Assembly (NCBI RefSeq): GCF_018619185.1
Contig: NZ_JAAXYC010000064.1
Coordinates: 1 to 32,906, forward strand
Length of the DNA: 32,906 nt
From: Streptomyces sp. McG3
Lineage (GTDB): Bacteria > Actinomycetota > Actinomycetes > Streptomycetales > Streptomycetaceae
Direction of reading: 5' to 3'
The first letter of the stretch is position 1; each line of letters begins with the position of its first letter. Below, piece after piece: positions 1-8,400 of this stretch. The notes under the pieces are model-generated. The model worked only from the letters and a program-made list of their open reading frames with translations, did no database searches and was not told the DNA's origin. The position numbers were made by a program, and so were the translations under genes.

Positions 1-150
1 CTTGCGGCCCGAGGCGCCCCCGGAACGCGAAGGGCCGCAAGGGGGGCGAGCGGGGGTGCGAGAGAGGTACGGGCCGCTCGACAAACTTGATGAAAAGGCC
101 TTCACCGGACACTCATCAGGCGCTCACCCCGCCTTCAGAGGCTGTACAGC

Positions 151-1578
151 GTGCCTCTACCACTCCGGCAGACCGTCGGCCTCTGTGCCGTCCTCGGACT
201 CTGCGCTCTCCTCGCCGTCCCCGGCGCAGCCCCCGGCCTCAGCGTCGACGGGCGGCTCTCCCTGGCCGTCTTCGCCCTGGCCACCGCCGCCTGGATCGCC
301 ACTCCGGTGGACGACGCCTACATCGCGCTCGGCGCGGGCCTGGCGCTGACGGTCACGGGGGTGATCAGCAGTGAGACCCTCTTCGCCACCCTGGGCGACG
401 AGACGGTGTGGTTGCTGATCTGCGCCTTCGTCCTGGCGGCGGCCGTGACCCGGACCGGGCTCGCCGGCCGGGCCGCCGTCTTCCTGGTCGGCGGGGCCAG
501 GACCGTGCGCCAGTTGGTGCACCTGACCACGGCCGGACTGGTCGTCACCGCGTTCGCCGTGCCGGCCACGTCGGGGCGTGCCGCCCTCGCGCTCCCGGTC
601 TTCCTGGCGCTGGCCGCCGCCCTGCGCGAGCGCGGCCGTCTCGTGGTGATGCTGGCGCTGCTCTTCCCCACGGTCATCCTGCTGTCGGCCGTCGCGACCC
701 TGATCGGCGCGGGCGCGCACCTGATCACCGTCGGGGTGCTCTGGGAGCAGACCGGGGAGCAGCTGAGCTTCGTGCAGTGGCTCGTCCTCGGGCTGCCGCT
801 GGCCGTCGTCTCCTCCCATCTCGCCGCTGAACTGGTGCTGTTGACGACGACCCGACGGTCGGACCGCAAGGGTCCTGTCACCATCACGGCGGCGCAGATC
901 CAGGAGCACTCCGAGACCGCCGTCGAGGGGCCGTTCAGCCCGGCGGAGTCCCGGTGCCTGCTCCTGCTGTCGACGGTCGTCCTGCTGTGGTGCAGCGAGC
1001 CCCTGCACGGGGTGTCGCCCGCCGTGGTCGCGCTGATCGGCGCACTGGTGGCGACCTCTCCGGCGCTGGGGACCGTGCGCTTCAAGGAGGGGCTGCGGAC
1101 GGTTCCCTGGCCGCTGCTGCTGTTCATGGCCGCCACCATGGCGATGGGCGTCGCCCTCTCCGACTCGGGCGCGGCCGACTGGCTGGTGGGCTGGATACCC
1201 CTGGGGTCGTCCACGCCCCCCTGGGTGTTCCTGACCGGAGTGGTGGTCGTCAGCACGGCCGCCCATCTGGCGCTCCAGTCACGCTCCGCCCGGTCCTCCG
1301 TGCTGGTCCCGCTGGTGGTCGCGGCGGCGATCGGAGCCGGGGTCAACCCGGTCACGGCGGCGCTGGCCTCCACGGCCGCCGCCGGCTTCTGCCACACGCT
1401 GCCCTCATCGGCCAAGCCGGTCGCGCTCTTCGCGGATGTGCCCGGCACCCCGACCTACACCCCCCGTGACCTGCTGCGGCTGTCCGCGTTCCTCGCCCCG
1501 CTCAGCGCGGCCCTCGTCCTCACCTTCGCCCTCGCCGTCTGGCCGTTGCTCGGCGTGCCCGTCCTCCTGGAGAAGTAG
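151..1578 (+). CDS. SLC13/DASS-family anion permease (475 aa)
   Basis: A polytopic inner-membrane protein, probably a sodium-coupled or similar carrier for dicarboxylates, sulfate or related anions. Hydrophobic segments run almost the full length, roughly 12 of them (for example residues 8-25, 55-72, 126-150, 163-180, 208-235, 268-305, 320-337, 355-372, 383-417, 444-468). The protein has the inverted two-fold pseudo-repeat of the family: residues 79-154 (LGDETVWLL, then PATSGRAALALP) resemble residues 313-391 (VPWPLLLFM, then SRSARSSVLVP), with the usual SNTA-type signature degenerated to TSGRAALALP. The start is GTG at 151, preceded by AGAGG at 137-141. The substrate cannot be read from the sequence. 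The adjacent glycerate kinase gene makes an organic acid possible, but the 165-nt gap argues against tight coupling. Family call fairly sure, substrate unknown. Confidence 0.8.
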   Translation: MPLPLRQTVGLCAVLGLCALLAVPGAAPGLSVDGRLSLAVFALATAAWIATPVDDAYIALGAGLALTVTGVISSETLFATLGDETVWLLICAFVLAAAVTRTGLAGRAAVFLVGGARTVRQLVHLTTAGLVVTAFAVPATSGRAALALPVFLALAAALRERGRLVVMLALLFPTVILLSAVATLIGAGAHLITVGVLWEQTGEQLSFVQWLVLGLPLAVVSSHLAAELVLLTTTRRSDRKGPVTITAAQIQEHSETAVEGPFSPAESRCLLLLSTVVLLWCSEPLHGVSPAVVALIGALVATSPALGTVRFKEGLRTVPWPLLLFMAATMAMGVALSDSGAADWLVGWIPLGSSTPPWVFLTGVVVVSTAAHLALQSRSARSSVLVPLVVAAAIGAGVNPVTAALASTAAAGFCHTLPSSAKPVALFADVPGTPTYTPRDLLRLSAFLAPLSAALVLTFALAVWPLLGVPVLLEK

Positions 1579-1596
1579 GGCCTTTCGTTTGGATCA

Positions 1597-1620
1597 TGCC
1601 GGGGCTCGCGGGGCCCGGCA
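1597..1620 (+). terminator. Possible weak terminator hairpin after the permease gene
   Basis: A 7-bp perfect inverted repeat (TGCCGGG at 1597-1603, CCCGGCA at 1614-1620) lies 18 nt after the permease stop, without a T-tract. It could be a U-less actinobacterial terminator or chance in GC-rich DNA. The rest of the 1579-1743 gap shows only AAGGG at 1731-1735, the likely ribosome binding site of the next gene. Confidence 0.3.
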
Positions 1621-1743
1621 CGCACATCTGCCGCGTTGTCGTCCATCACCAACGCTCCCCGTTGCCTCGATCCTCCGCCTTCCAGCCGCACGCACCGGAC
1701 CCCGCTCCCTGACCCGACCTGATCCGAACGAAGGGCCCCAGCC

Positions 1744-2949
1744 ATGATCCACCGCACCCACCGCATCGCCATCGCCCCCAGCGGCTTCAAGGAGTCCCTC
1801 TCGGCCGCCGCGGTGGCCGAGGCCATCGCCGTCGGCGTACGGCGCGTGATCCCCGACGCCGATCTCGACCTCATCCCGCTGGTGGACGGCGGCGAGGGCA
1901 CGGCCGAGGCGCTGGCCCTGGCGGGCGGCGGGCGGCTGGTCCCGGTCACCGCGACGGGCCCGGTGGGCGAGCCGGTCGCCTCGCACTTCGCGCTGCTGGG
2001 CGGGCCGGGGCCGCTGACCGCCGTCGTGGAGATGGCCGCCGTCGCGGGTCTCGCCCTGGTGCCGCCTGGCCTGCGTCACCCGGGCGCGACCACCACGTAC
2101 GGCGTCGGTGAGCTGATCCGGGCGGCGCTGGACGCGGGGGCCCGGCGCATCCTCGTCGGCTGCGGCGACTCCGGTACGTCGGACGGGGGCGCGGGTGCCC
2201 TCCAGGCGCTCGGGGCCCGGCTGACCGACCGCCACGGCCGTGAACTGCGCCGGGGCGGCGGGGCGTTGCACGAGCTGGAGCGCATCGACCCGTCCGGCCT
2301 CGACCCCCGGCTGGCCCGCACGGAGCTGCTCGTGGCCTGCAACCCGTACAACGTGCTGTGCGGGAAGCGGGGGGTGGCCCGGGTGTTCGGGCCGCAGAAG
2401 GGGGCGACCCCGGCGGAGGTGGAGCTGCTCTCCGCGGGTCTGGAGCGGCTGGCCGACGTCCTCGCCCGGGACCTCGCCCCGGCCTTCACCCCGGCGACCG
2501 GCGTCCCGGTCGACCTGCGCACGGCTCCCGGCACGGGTGCGTCCGGCGGTCTCGGGGCCGGCCTCGCGGCCGTGGGCGCCCGGCTGCTGCCCCGTTACGA
2601 CGTCCTGCTCGACGGCCTCGACCTCGACGCGCGTCTCGCCCGCGCCGACTTCGTGATCACGGCGGAGGGGGCGCTCGACCACCAGACCGTACGGGGAAAG
2701 ATCCCGGCGGAGGTCGCCCGGCGGGCGCACGCCTCCGGGGTGCCGGTCCTGGTGCTGGCCGGGACGATCGGGCCGGGCGCGCAGGACGTGCGGGCGGTGG
2801 GCGTGGACGCGTACAGCTCGATCCTGCCCGCGCCGATGACGCTGGTGGAGGCGATCGGCAGGAGCGGGGAGTTCCTGGCCGACGCCACGGAGCGCGCGAT
2901 GCGGATCATGGCCCTGGGCACCCGGCTCGCGCCGCTGGCCGCCGCCTGA
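1744..2949 (+). CDS. Glycerate kinase (GarK/GlxK family, 401 aa)
   Basis: Phosphorylates D-glycerate with ATP, feeding glyoxylate or glycerate catabolism into lower glycolysis; cytoplasmic. Family motifs are present in order: APSGFKESLSA (residues 11-21), VDGGEGTAEAL (48-57), GCGDSGTSDGGAGALQALG (139-157), CNPYNVLCG (199-207), FGPQKGA (215-221), GTGASGGLGAG (263-273) and TAEGALDHQTVRGK (306-319). The length is slightly above the usual 375-385 residues but within range. ATG at 1744 has AAGGG at 1731-1735, eight bases upstream. The family includes both 2-phosphoglycerate- and 3-phosphoglycerate-forming enzymes; the product isomer is not assigned here, so no gene symbol is given. Confidence 0.93.
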   Translation: MIHRTHRIAIAPSGFKESLSAAAVAEAIAVGVRRVIPDADLDLIPLVDGGEGTAEALALAGGGRLVPVTATGPVGEPVASHFALLGGPGPLTAVVEMAAVAGLALVPPGLRHPGATTTYGVGELIRAALDAGARRILVGCGDSGTSDGGAGALQALGARLTDRHGRELRRGGGALHELERIDPSGLDPRLARTELLVACNPYNVLCGKRGVARVFGPQKGATPAEVELLSAGLERLADVLARDLAPAFTPATGVPVDLRTAPGTGASGGLGAGLAAVGARLLPRYDVLLDGLDLDARLARADFVITAEGALDHQTVRGKIPAEVARRAHASGVPVLVLAGTIGPGAQDVRAVGVDAYSSILPAPMTLVEAIGRSGEFLADATERAMRIMALGTRLAPLAAA

Positions 2950-2962
2950 CGCGCACGCCCGG

Positions 2963-2988
2963 GTCCCGGGCGCCCCGGGGCCCGGGAC
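2963..2988 (+). terminator. GC-rich hairpin after glycerate kinase
   Basis: A perfect 9-bp inverted repeat (GTCCCGGGC at 2963-2971 and GCCCGGGAC at 2980-2988) with an 8-nt loop starts 13 nt after the kinase stop codon. There is no T-tract, which is usual for intrinsic terminators in high-GC actinomycetes. It separates the kinase from the serine hydrolase gene. Confidence 0.5.
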
Positions 2989-3073
2989 GCGGCGGTGCGC
3001 GCGGCGGGCCATCCGGGGGCCGCCGCTGTCCCCGGCCTCCCGGGGCCGGGGGCGGGACGCCGGACGCGGCCGT

Positions 3074-3079
3074 TAGGCT
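3074..3079 (+). promoter_or_regulatory. Possible -10 box for a leaderless serine hydrolase transcript
   Basis: TAGGCT, a common -10 sequence of vegetative Streptomyces promoters, ends eight bases before the ATG at 3087. Transcription from it would be expected to start at or next to the A of the ATG, giving a leaderless mRNA. No convincing -35 hexamer is seen 17-18 bases upstream. GGAG at 3081-3084 is only two bases from the ATG, too close for a normal ribosome binding site, which fits leaderless translation. Confidence 0.4.
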
Positions 3080-3086
3080 CGGAGCC

Positions 3087-3899
3087 ATGGAGAGCCTGCG
3101 CATCATCGACACCTGGCCGGTCACGACGGCGGCGGCCGCCGTCGTGCGGGCGGACGGCACGGTCCTCGGCACGCACGGGCCGGCCGACCACCGCTTCCCC
3201 CTCGCCTCGGTCACCAAGCCGCTCGCGGCCTACGCGGCTCTGGTGGCGTACGAGGAGGGGGCGGTCGAGCTGGACGAGCCGGCCGGGCCCGAGGGCTCCA
3301 CGGTGCGCCATCTCCTCGCCCACACCAGCGGCCTGGCCTTCGACGAGCACCGGGTGACGGCCCCGCCGGGCGATCGTCGCCTGTACTCCAACGCGGGCTT
3401 CGAGGTGCTGGGCGACCACATCGCGAAGGCGTCCGGCATCCCGTTCGCGGAGTACCTGCGCCAAGCCGTCCTGGAGCCGCTGGGCATGACCTCGACCACC
3501 CTCGACGGCTCCCCCGCCCGCGACGGCGTGTCCACGGTCGCCGACCTGGTCCGCTTCGCCGCCGAGGTGCAGGCCCCTCGCCTGCTCGACCCGCGTACGG
3601 TCCTGGAGGCTCAGACTGTCGTCCACCCGGGCCTCAAGGGCGTCCTGCCGGGCTACGGCCACCAGAGCCCGAACGACTGGGGCCTCGGGTTCGAGATCCG
3701 CGACGCCAAGTCCCCCCACTGGACGGGCGGTTCCTCCTCCCCGGCGACCTTCGGCCACTTCGGCCAGTCGGGCACGTTCCTGTGGATCGACCCGGTGGCG
3801 GGCGCGGCCTGTGTCGCGCTGACGGACCGGGCGTTCGGCCCCTGGGCGGCACAGGCGTGGACGCCGTTCACGGACGCGGTTCTGGCCGAGCTGTCCTGA
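3087..3899 (+). CDS. Serine hydrolase, beta-lactamase class C / esterase-like (270 aa)
   Basis: A penicillin-binding-protein-fold hydrolase of the beta-lactamase-related family (class C, DD-peptidase and EstB-like esterases). The three active-site elements are visible: S41-V-T-K44 (nucleophile and general base), Y100-S-N102 (YxN), and HFG within GHFGQSG near residue 230, in place of the usual HTG/KTG. HLLAHTSGL (75-83) is another family hallmark. No signal peptide or membrane segment is seen, so a cytoplasmic esterase or peptidase role is more likely than drug resistance or wall synthesis. At 270 residues it is shorter than typical class C enzymes (about 360). The frame stays open upstream to 2358, but that part overlaps the glycerate kinase gene out of frame and is not translated-looking; ATG 3087 with the TAGGCT element is the sensible start. 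The natural substrate cannot be told. Confidence 0.85.
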   Translation: MESLRIIDTWPVTTAAAAVVRADGTVLGTHGPADHRFPLASVTKPLAAYAALVAYEEGAVELDEPAGPEGSTVRHLLAHTSGLAFDEHRVTAPPGDRRLYSNAGFEVLGDHIAKASGIPFAEYLRQAVLEPLGMTSTTLDGSPARDGVSTVADLVRFAAEVQAPRLLDPRTVLEAQTVVHPGLKGVLPGYGHQSPNDWGLGFEIRDAKSPHWTGGSSSPATFGHFGQSGTFLWIDPVAGAACVALTDRAFGPWAAQAWTPFTDAVLAELS

Positions 3900-3939
3900 A
3901 CCGCCCGCTGCGGCGGCGCACGATCATCTTCCGGACGAA

Positions 3940-4001
3940 GGAGCGACGCCCCCGTTCCCGTGGTGCGTAAGGCTGCACCGCAGGAACGGGGGCGTCGCTC
4001 C
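3940..4001. terminator. Bidirectional terminator between convergent genes
   Basis: A 19-bp perfect inverted repeat (GGAGCGACGCCCCCGTTCC at 3940-3958 and its exact complement at 3983-4001) encloses a 24-nt loop, which contains a further 5-bp stem (GGTGC 3962-3966 / GCACC 3975-3979). It lies between the stops of the plus-strand hydrolase (3899) and the minus-strand lectin (4016), so it can end transcription from both sides. Confidence 0.9.
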
Positions 4002-4015
4002 GCCGGAGCGGATCC

Positions 4016-5413
4016 TCAGACGATCCAACGATCGCCGAAGCCGCAGTTGGCGATTTCGAGCGCGGTGTCGTCCTTCGCGCTCGCGCCGCCGGTCGGACGC
4101 AGGCACAGGTCGTTGCTGGCCGCGTTACGGATCCAGTTGGTCCCGTCCCCGCGAGGGTCGAGCCACCAGAGCTGGTTGTCGCCGGTCGCGTTGCAGTGGA
4201 ACTGGGTGACCTTCGTTCCCGCCGACCTCGCCCCGTAGTAGCCCAGGTCCAGGCACAGCCCGCCCTTGCTGTTGCGGATCAGGAAGAGGGGCGCGTTCTG
4301 GGGCCCGCCGTCCTTGTCCACGATGTCGAGGTTCCACAGCTGGTTGTCGGAGGTCGAGGTTGTGCAGGGATCCTGGTTGATAGGGCTGTCGACCTCGCCC
4401 TTGCCCCAGCCCGGGACGTCCACGCACTGGCCGGTCGCCGCGTTCTTGATCACGGTGTTCTGGACCCCGGAGCGTCCGTTGGCCCACTGGCGGAGCTTTT
4501 CGGCAGGCGTCAGCACCTTGGCCTTGACCTTGGGCTTCTTCGCGTCCTTGGACTTCTCCGGCGAGGGCGTCGGCGAGGGCGTGACCGGCTGCTGGTGGAT
4601 CGCGGGCTCGACCGGCTTCTTCTCCTTCTTCTCCTTCTTGCTCGGCGTGGCGGAGGGGGCCGGCGACTGGCTGGTATAGGTCTCCGGAACCGGAGGGCGT
4701 TCGCTGTCCAGCACCGTGCCGGCCGCGTTCTCGGTCCGGGTGCGCTCGGGCTCGCGGTCGTCCTGCCCTGCCAGGAGGAAGGGCACCGCGATCAGGAGCG
4801 CGCCGACGATGCCGGCCGCCGCGAGCATCGGCTTCTTGGGCCGGCTGCCGGGCGGTTCGTCGCCCTCCTGCGAGCTCGCGCCACCGCCGCCACCGGTTCC
4901 GGTGGCGGTCGCCGCGGTGCCCGAAGCCGGACCGTCGGTGCTGACGGTCGCCAGCTCCGCGGTCGGAACGGAAGCCGACGACGCCGACGCGGAAGCGGCG
5001 CCGGACAGTGCCGCGGCCGGGGCGGCGGCGGGTTCGGCGGTGCTCTCCGCCTCGCCCCGGGGCGCGCCCTCGCGCGCCCCGGTCGCCTCGCCGGTCCTCG
5101 CGGCGTCCGGGCCCGTGGCGGCGTTCGTGTTCGCGGGGGTTCCGGACGCCGGGCTCTCCGCTCGGGTGGCGGCCTCCGGAGCGGCTCCGGAGGCGGGCGC
5201 GGCCGTACCGCCGGGCCGCTCGCCGCCGCCCGGCGTCAGTGCGCCGCCGGGGTCCCCGGGGGTTCCGGGAATGGTCACCGCTCGGCGGACCGATACCGAT
5301 GAGCCGCCGGAGTTCCGGCCGTTCCCCGTGCCGCTCTTCCCTGTGCCACTCTCGCCGGTGGACGTGTCCGACCGCGTGGATATGCGGGAGGTTGGATCAT
5401 GCTCTCGTGCCAC
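4016..5413 (-). CDS. Membrane-anchored ricin-type beta-trefoil lectin protein (465 aa)
   Basis: A predicted single-pass membrane protein with an extracellular carbohydrate-binding domain. Layout: an Ala/Gly/Ser/Thr/Pro-rich cytoplasmic stretch (1-190), one transmembrane helix (about 195-215, preceded by RPKKP), a Lys/Pro/Ser-rich outer linker (220-310), and a ricin B-type trefoil (319-465). The trefoil shows three subdomains with evenly spaced cysteine pairs (C330/C350, C387/C407, C437/C457) and QxW-type motifs at QLW 358-360, QLW 414-416 and DRW 461-463. No catalytic domain is present, so binding to glycans is the likely role. The GTG start at 5411-5413 is supported by GAGGA at 5420-5424, six bases away. 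It is the last gene of the minus-strand set, 36 nt after the ADP-ribosyltransferase-like gene, and ends at the strong terminator. The ligand is unknown. Confidence 0.85.
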   Translation of the reverse strand: MAREHDPTSRISTRSDTSTGESGTGKSGTGNGRNSGGSSVSVRRAVTIPGTPGDPGGALTPGGGERPGGTAAPASGAAPEAATRAESPASGTPANTNAATGPDAARTGEATGAREGAPRGEAESTAEPAAAPAAALSGAASASASSASVPTAELATVSTDGPASGTAATATGTGGGGGASSQEGDEPPGSRPKKPMLAAAGIVGALLIAVPFLLAGQDDREPERTRTENAAGTVLDSERPPVPETYTSQSPAPSATPSKKEKKEKKPVEPAIHQQPVTPSPTPSPEKSKDAKKPKVKAKVLTPAEKLRQWANGRSGVQNTVIKNAATGQCVDVPGWGKGEVDSPINQDPCTTSTSDNQLWNLDIVDKDGGPQNAPLFLIRNSKGGLCLDLGYYGARSAGTKVTQFHCNATGDNQLWWLDPRGDGTNWIRNAASNDLCLRPTGGASAKDDTALEIANCGFGDRWIV

Positions 5414-5449
5414 GTAAAGTCCTCGCTCTCGTCGGGGTTCGTTGTCGCG

Positions 5450-8400
5450 TCACGGTCCTGCCCCCACAGCGCCCACGCAGCGCTCCGGCCAGTGGCCGGT
5501 GCCCTTGGGCGTCGCTTCGGGTCCGGACGCGACGGCTTCCAGCCGGGCGAGCACGGCCCGATCCCCCTCGGGATCGGGCGCGAGCGCCCCGGCAGGTCCG
5601 GTCAGTTCACGCAGATGGATCTGCACGCCGGGCTGCGCGCGGCGGACGGCCAGCACCCGGAAGAGCGTCCCGGGGGCGAACACGACCTCCTCCGGCCCGC
5701 GCTGCTCGGAGAACTGCCGCACGCGGCGGCCGGCCACCGACCAGATGACATAGGTGTCACCCGGCGGCGGTACGGTGCCGGCGTCCAACCGCACGGTGCT
5801 CAGCAGAGCCGCGTCGCGCAGCAGCGTCCCGGGACGCGGCGGGCCGGGACGGTCCGCGACTCCGGACGCGGTGGTGCCGCGCAGCACCGCGCCCCGGTAG
5901 GACGGCATCCGGTTCAGCGCCGAGGCCACGCAGGCGGCGTACGGCAGCAGGTCCAGCTCGCGGTCGCGCAGACTCCAGGTCAACACGCCGTGACTGAAGG
6001 GTCCTTCGGGAAGGTGCAGGTACATCCGCAGCGCGATGAGATCGGCGCGGGCCGCCTCCTGTTCCTTTCCGCGCAGCGCGGGCATCCGGGCGAGCGCCCG
6101 TGCGACGGCCGCGCCGTGCCGGTCCCACATGTCTCCCGCGAGCGCGCGGAAGGCGGTCCGCTCGGCCTCGGAGCTGCGGTGACCGGGGTCCAGCAGGATC
6201 GGGGGAAGCGGAGCCTGGATGACCTCCGCGCCCTCGTCCCCGTTCCCCTCTCCGTCCTCGGCCTCGGCCTCGGTCACGTGGCCGGTGCCGGCCGTGTCGG
6301 GGGCCTCGGGATCGGGAACGCCTCGGAAATCCGGTGCATCCGGTGCATCCGGTGCAGGCGGTACGTCCGGAAGCCGGGCGGCACCGGAATCCGACGAGGC
6401 GGTCGAGGTGAGCGGCGCCGTCGCGGGCACGGGGTCGGAGGATTCGGCCACTACCCGGTGCGCCGGTCCCGGCGGGGCGGGAGCGGGCTCCGGAGCGCGT
6501 ACGTCCGTGCCGGCGGGGCGGGAAGCGGCCGGGGCGACCTCGGTGGAGCCCGGTCCGGTGGACGGTTTCGGGGTGGGGACGGCTGCCGGACCGTCCGGAA
6601 CCCCGGAGATCCCCGGGGTTCCGGCCTCCGCCGGGGCCTTCTCGTTGTCCGCTTCCCCGGGGTCGGGCGCGAGGATCGTCGCGCCGCCCGCTTCCGGCTC
6701 CCCCGGCCCCTCGGGGGGCGCGGATCCGGCATCCGCGTCGGGGCTCTCGTCGCCGTCGGGGCCTTCGGGCACCCCAGGTGCGGGGTCCTTCCGCTCGGCA
6801 CCGGACCGGCCCTGCCCGCCTTCCGGTTCGGAGCCGTGGGCCGCAACGGCGCCTTCTGCCGTGGCGGCGTGCCCGGTCGTCACGTCGGAGGCCACGCCCG
6901 CCTCGGCGCGTTCGTCCGGGCCGGAGGTCTCAACTGCTCCCCCGTTGTCGTCGCTTACGCTCCCGGCCGCCGCTCCCGCCCGGCCGGCCTCTTCGGGGCC
7001 GGGGGGCCGTACGGGGCCTTCGTCCCGACCGGCGGCGTTCGCCTCCGCCCCCGGGGCGTTCGCCTCCGGCTCCCGCGCTTCCGGGCGCCCGGCCGGGCTG
7101 GTGTTCCGCTCCGGGGCCCGGGGCGTCGGAGTGGCGTGGGTGCCGAGCACCGGGCCGGCGGTCGTTCCCGACGTGCGGGCCCGTCCGGCGAACCCCGTCG
7201 GAACGCGGTCGTCCGACCAGTCGAACGTGTCCGCCCGTCGCTCCCGCTCCCCGCGCGCCGCGCTCCTGCCGGACGCGCCGGACATGCCCGGGGTGCCCGA
7301 GGTGGCCGGCGTGCCCGAAGTACCCGGGGTGCTCGGCGTCGCGGGCGTATCAGGTGCCGAGCGCGCACCGGACGCACCGGGTCCGCCCGGCGTACCCGAC
7401 GGGGCGGAGGCGGCCGGCGTACCGGATGTGCCCGCCCCCGTCGCGGCGCTCGCCCGCGTGCTCGCGCCCGGCTCCGTACCGGCGGACATCGCCTCCCTGA
7501 GCTGCCGTGCACGGTCCGTGCGCGCCGCTCTGCCCCCGATCTTCGCCGGCGGGGCCGGGGTGGACCCGGAGGTACGTCCCGGCTGCTGCGGCACCGCGGG
7601 CTGTCCGGACCGGGTCCGCGGGCCTTGACCGGGGCGCTCCGCAGGTCCGGACGACGCCGGGCGCCCGGTGCCCCGGACGTGAGGCGCCGGTGACAACGAT
7701 GCCAGTCCGGCTGCGGCTCCGGACGGAGAGACGGCCCCGGCCCCGGCGGGACGGCCCGGGGCCGTCTGCCCGGACCGGACCGGGGCCGGGGCGGCGTGGC
7801 GCAGGGTACGCAGTCCGTACTGGGCCGCCAGCCGCCGCAGTTCGCGTCCGCCGTCGCGGGCCACACCGTGCACATGGAGGACCGCGCGGCCGCGCAGGTC
7901 CGGCGCCAGGGATTCCAGCACGTTCGACAGGACCGGCCACAGCGAGGCGTCGAGGAGTTCACCCGGCATGCCCAGCTCGATCACCGGGCCACCCGGGTCC
8001 ACCCGGCGGGCGGTGGGAGAAAGCGCCGGGCCGCCGCGCGGCCCCACCCACATGCCGGCCCGGGTCACCGTGAGCTGCCAGTCATCGGTCAGACCGACCA
8101 CGCCCTCCTCCGGACGCGCCGGCCCCGGCAGCGGAGGGCTCCAGCGCAGCAGCCTGGGCGGCCGGGCGCGGCCCTCCGCGTCCGGCGGGGAGCACCGGAC
8201 CGCGTCCACGAACGGGATCCACGCCGGGGTGCCGTCCGGCGTCGCCAGGACCGACCGCACGGAGTAGGTGCCCAACAGGCCGGCGGCCGCGACGAGCGGC
8301 AGCCCGGTCATGACCTCCACCTCGATGTCCAGCCGGTCGGAGACCGACTGGGCCAGCGGCAGCAGATCGCGCCGCCCGCCGGGCACGAGCCGCACGTCGA

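Noticed and set aside
2358..3086. In-frame upstream extension of the serine hydrolase.
   Set aside because: It overlaps the glycerate kinase gene in another frame and translates to Gly/Arg/Pro-rich shadow sequence.
5399..7693. A 764-codon plus-strand frame.
   Set aside because: Low-complexity Gly/Arg/Pro translation antisense to the ADP-ribosyltransferase-like gene, with no recognisable motifs.
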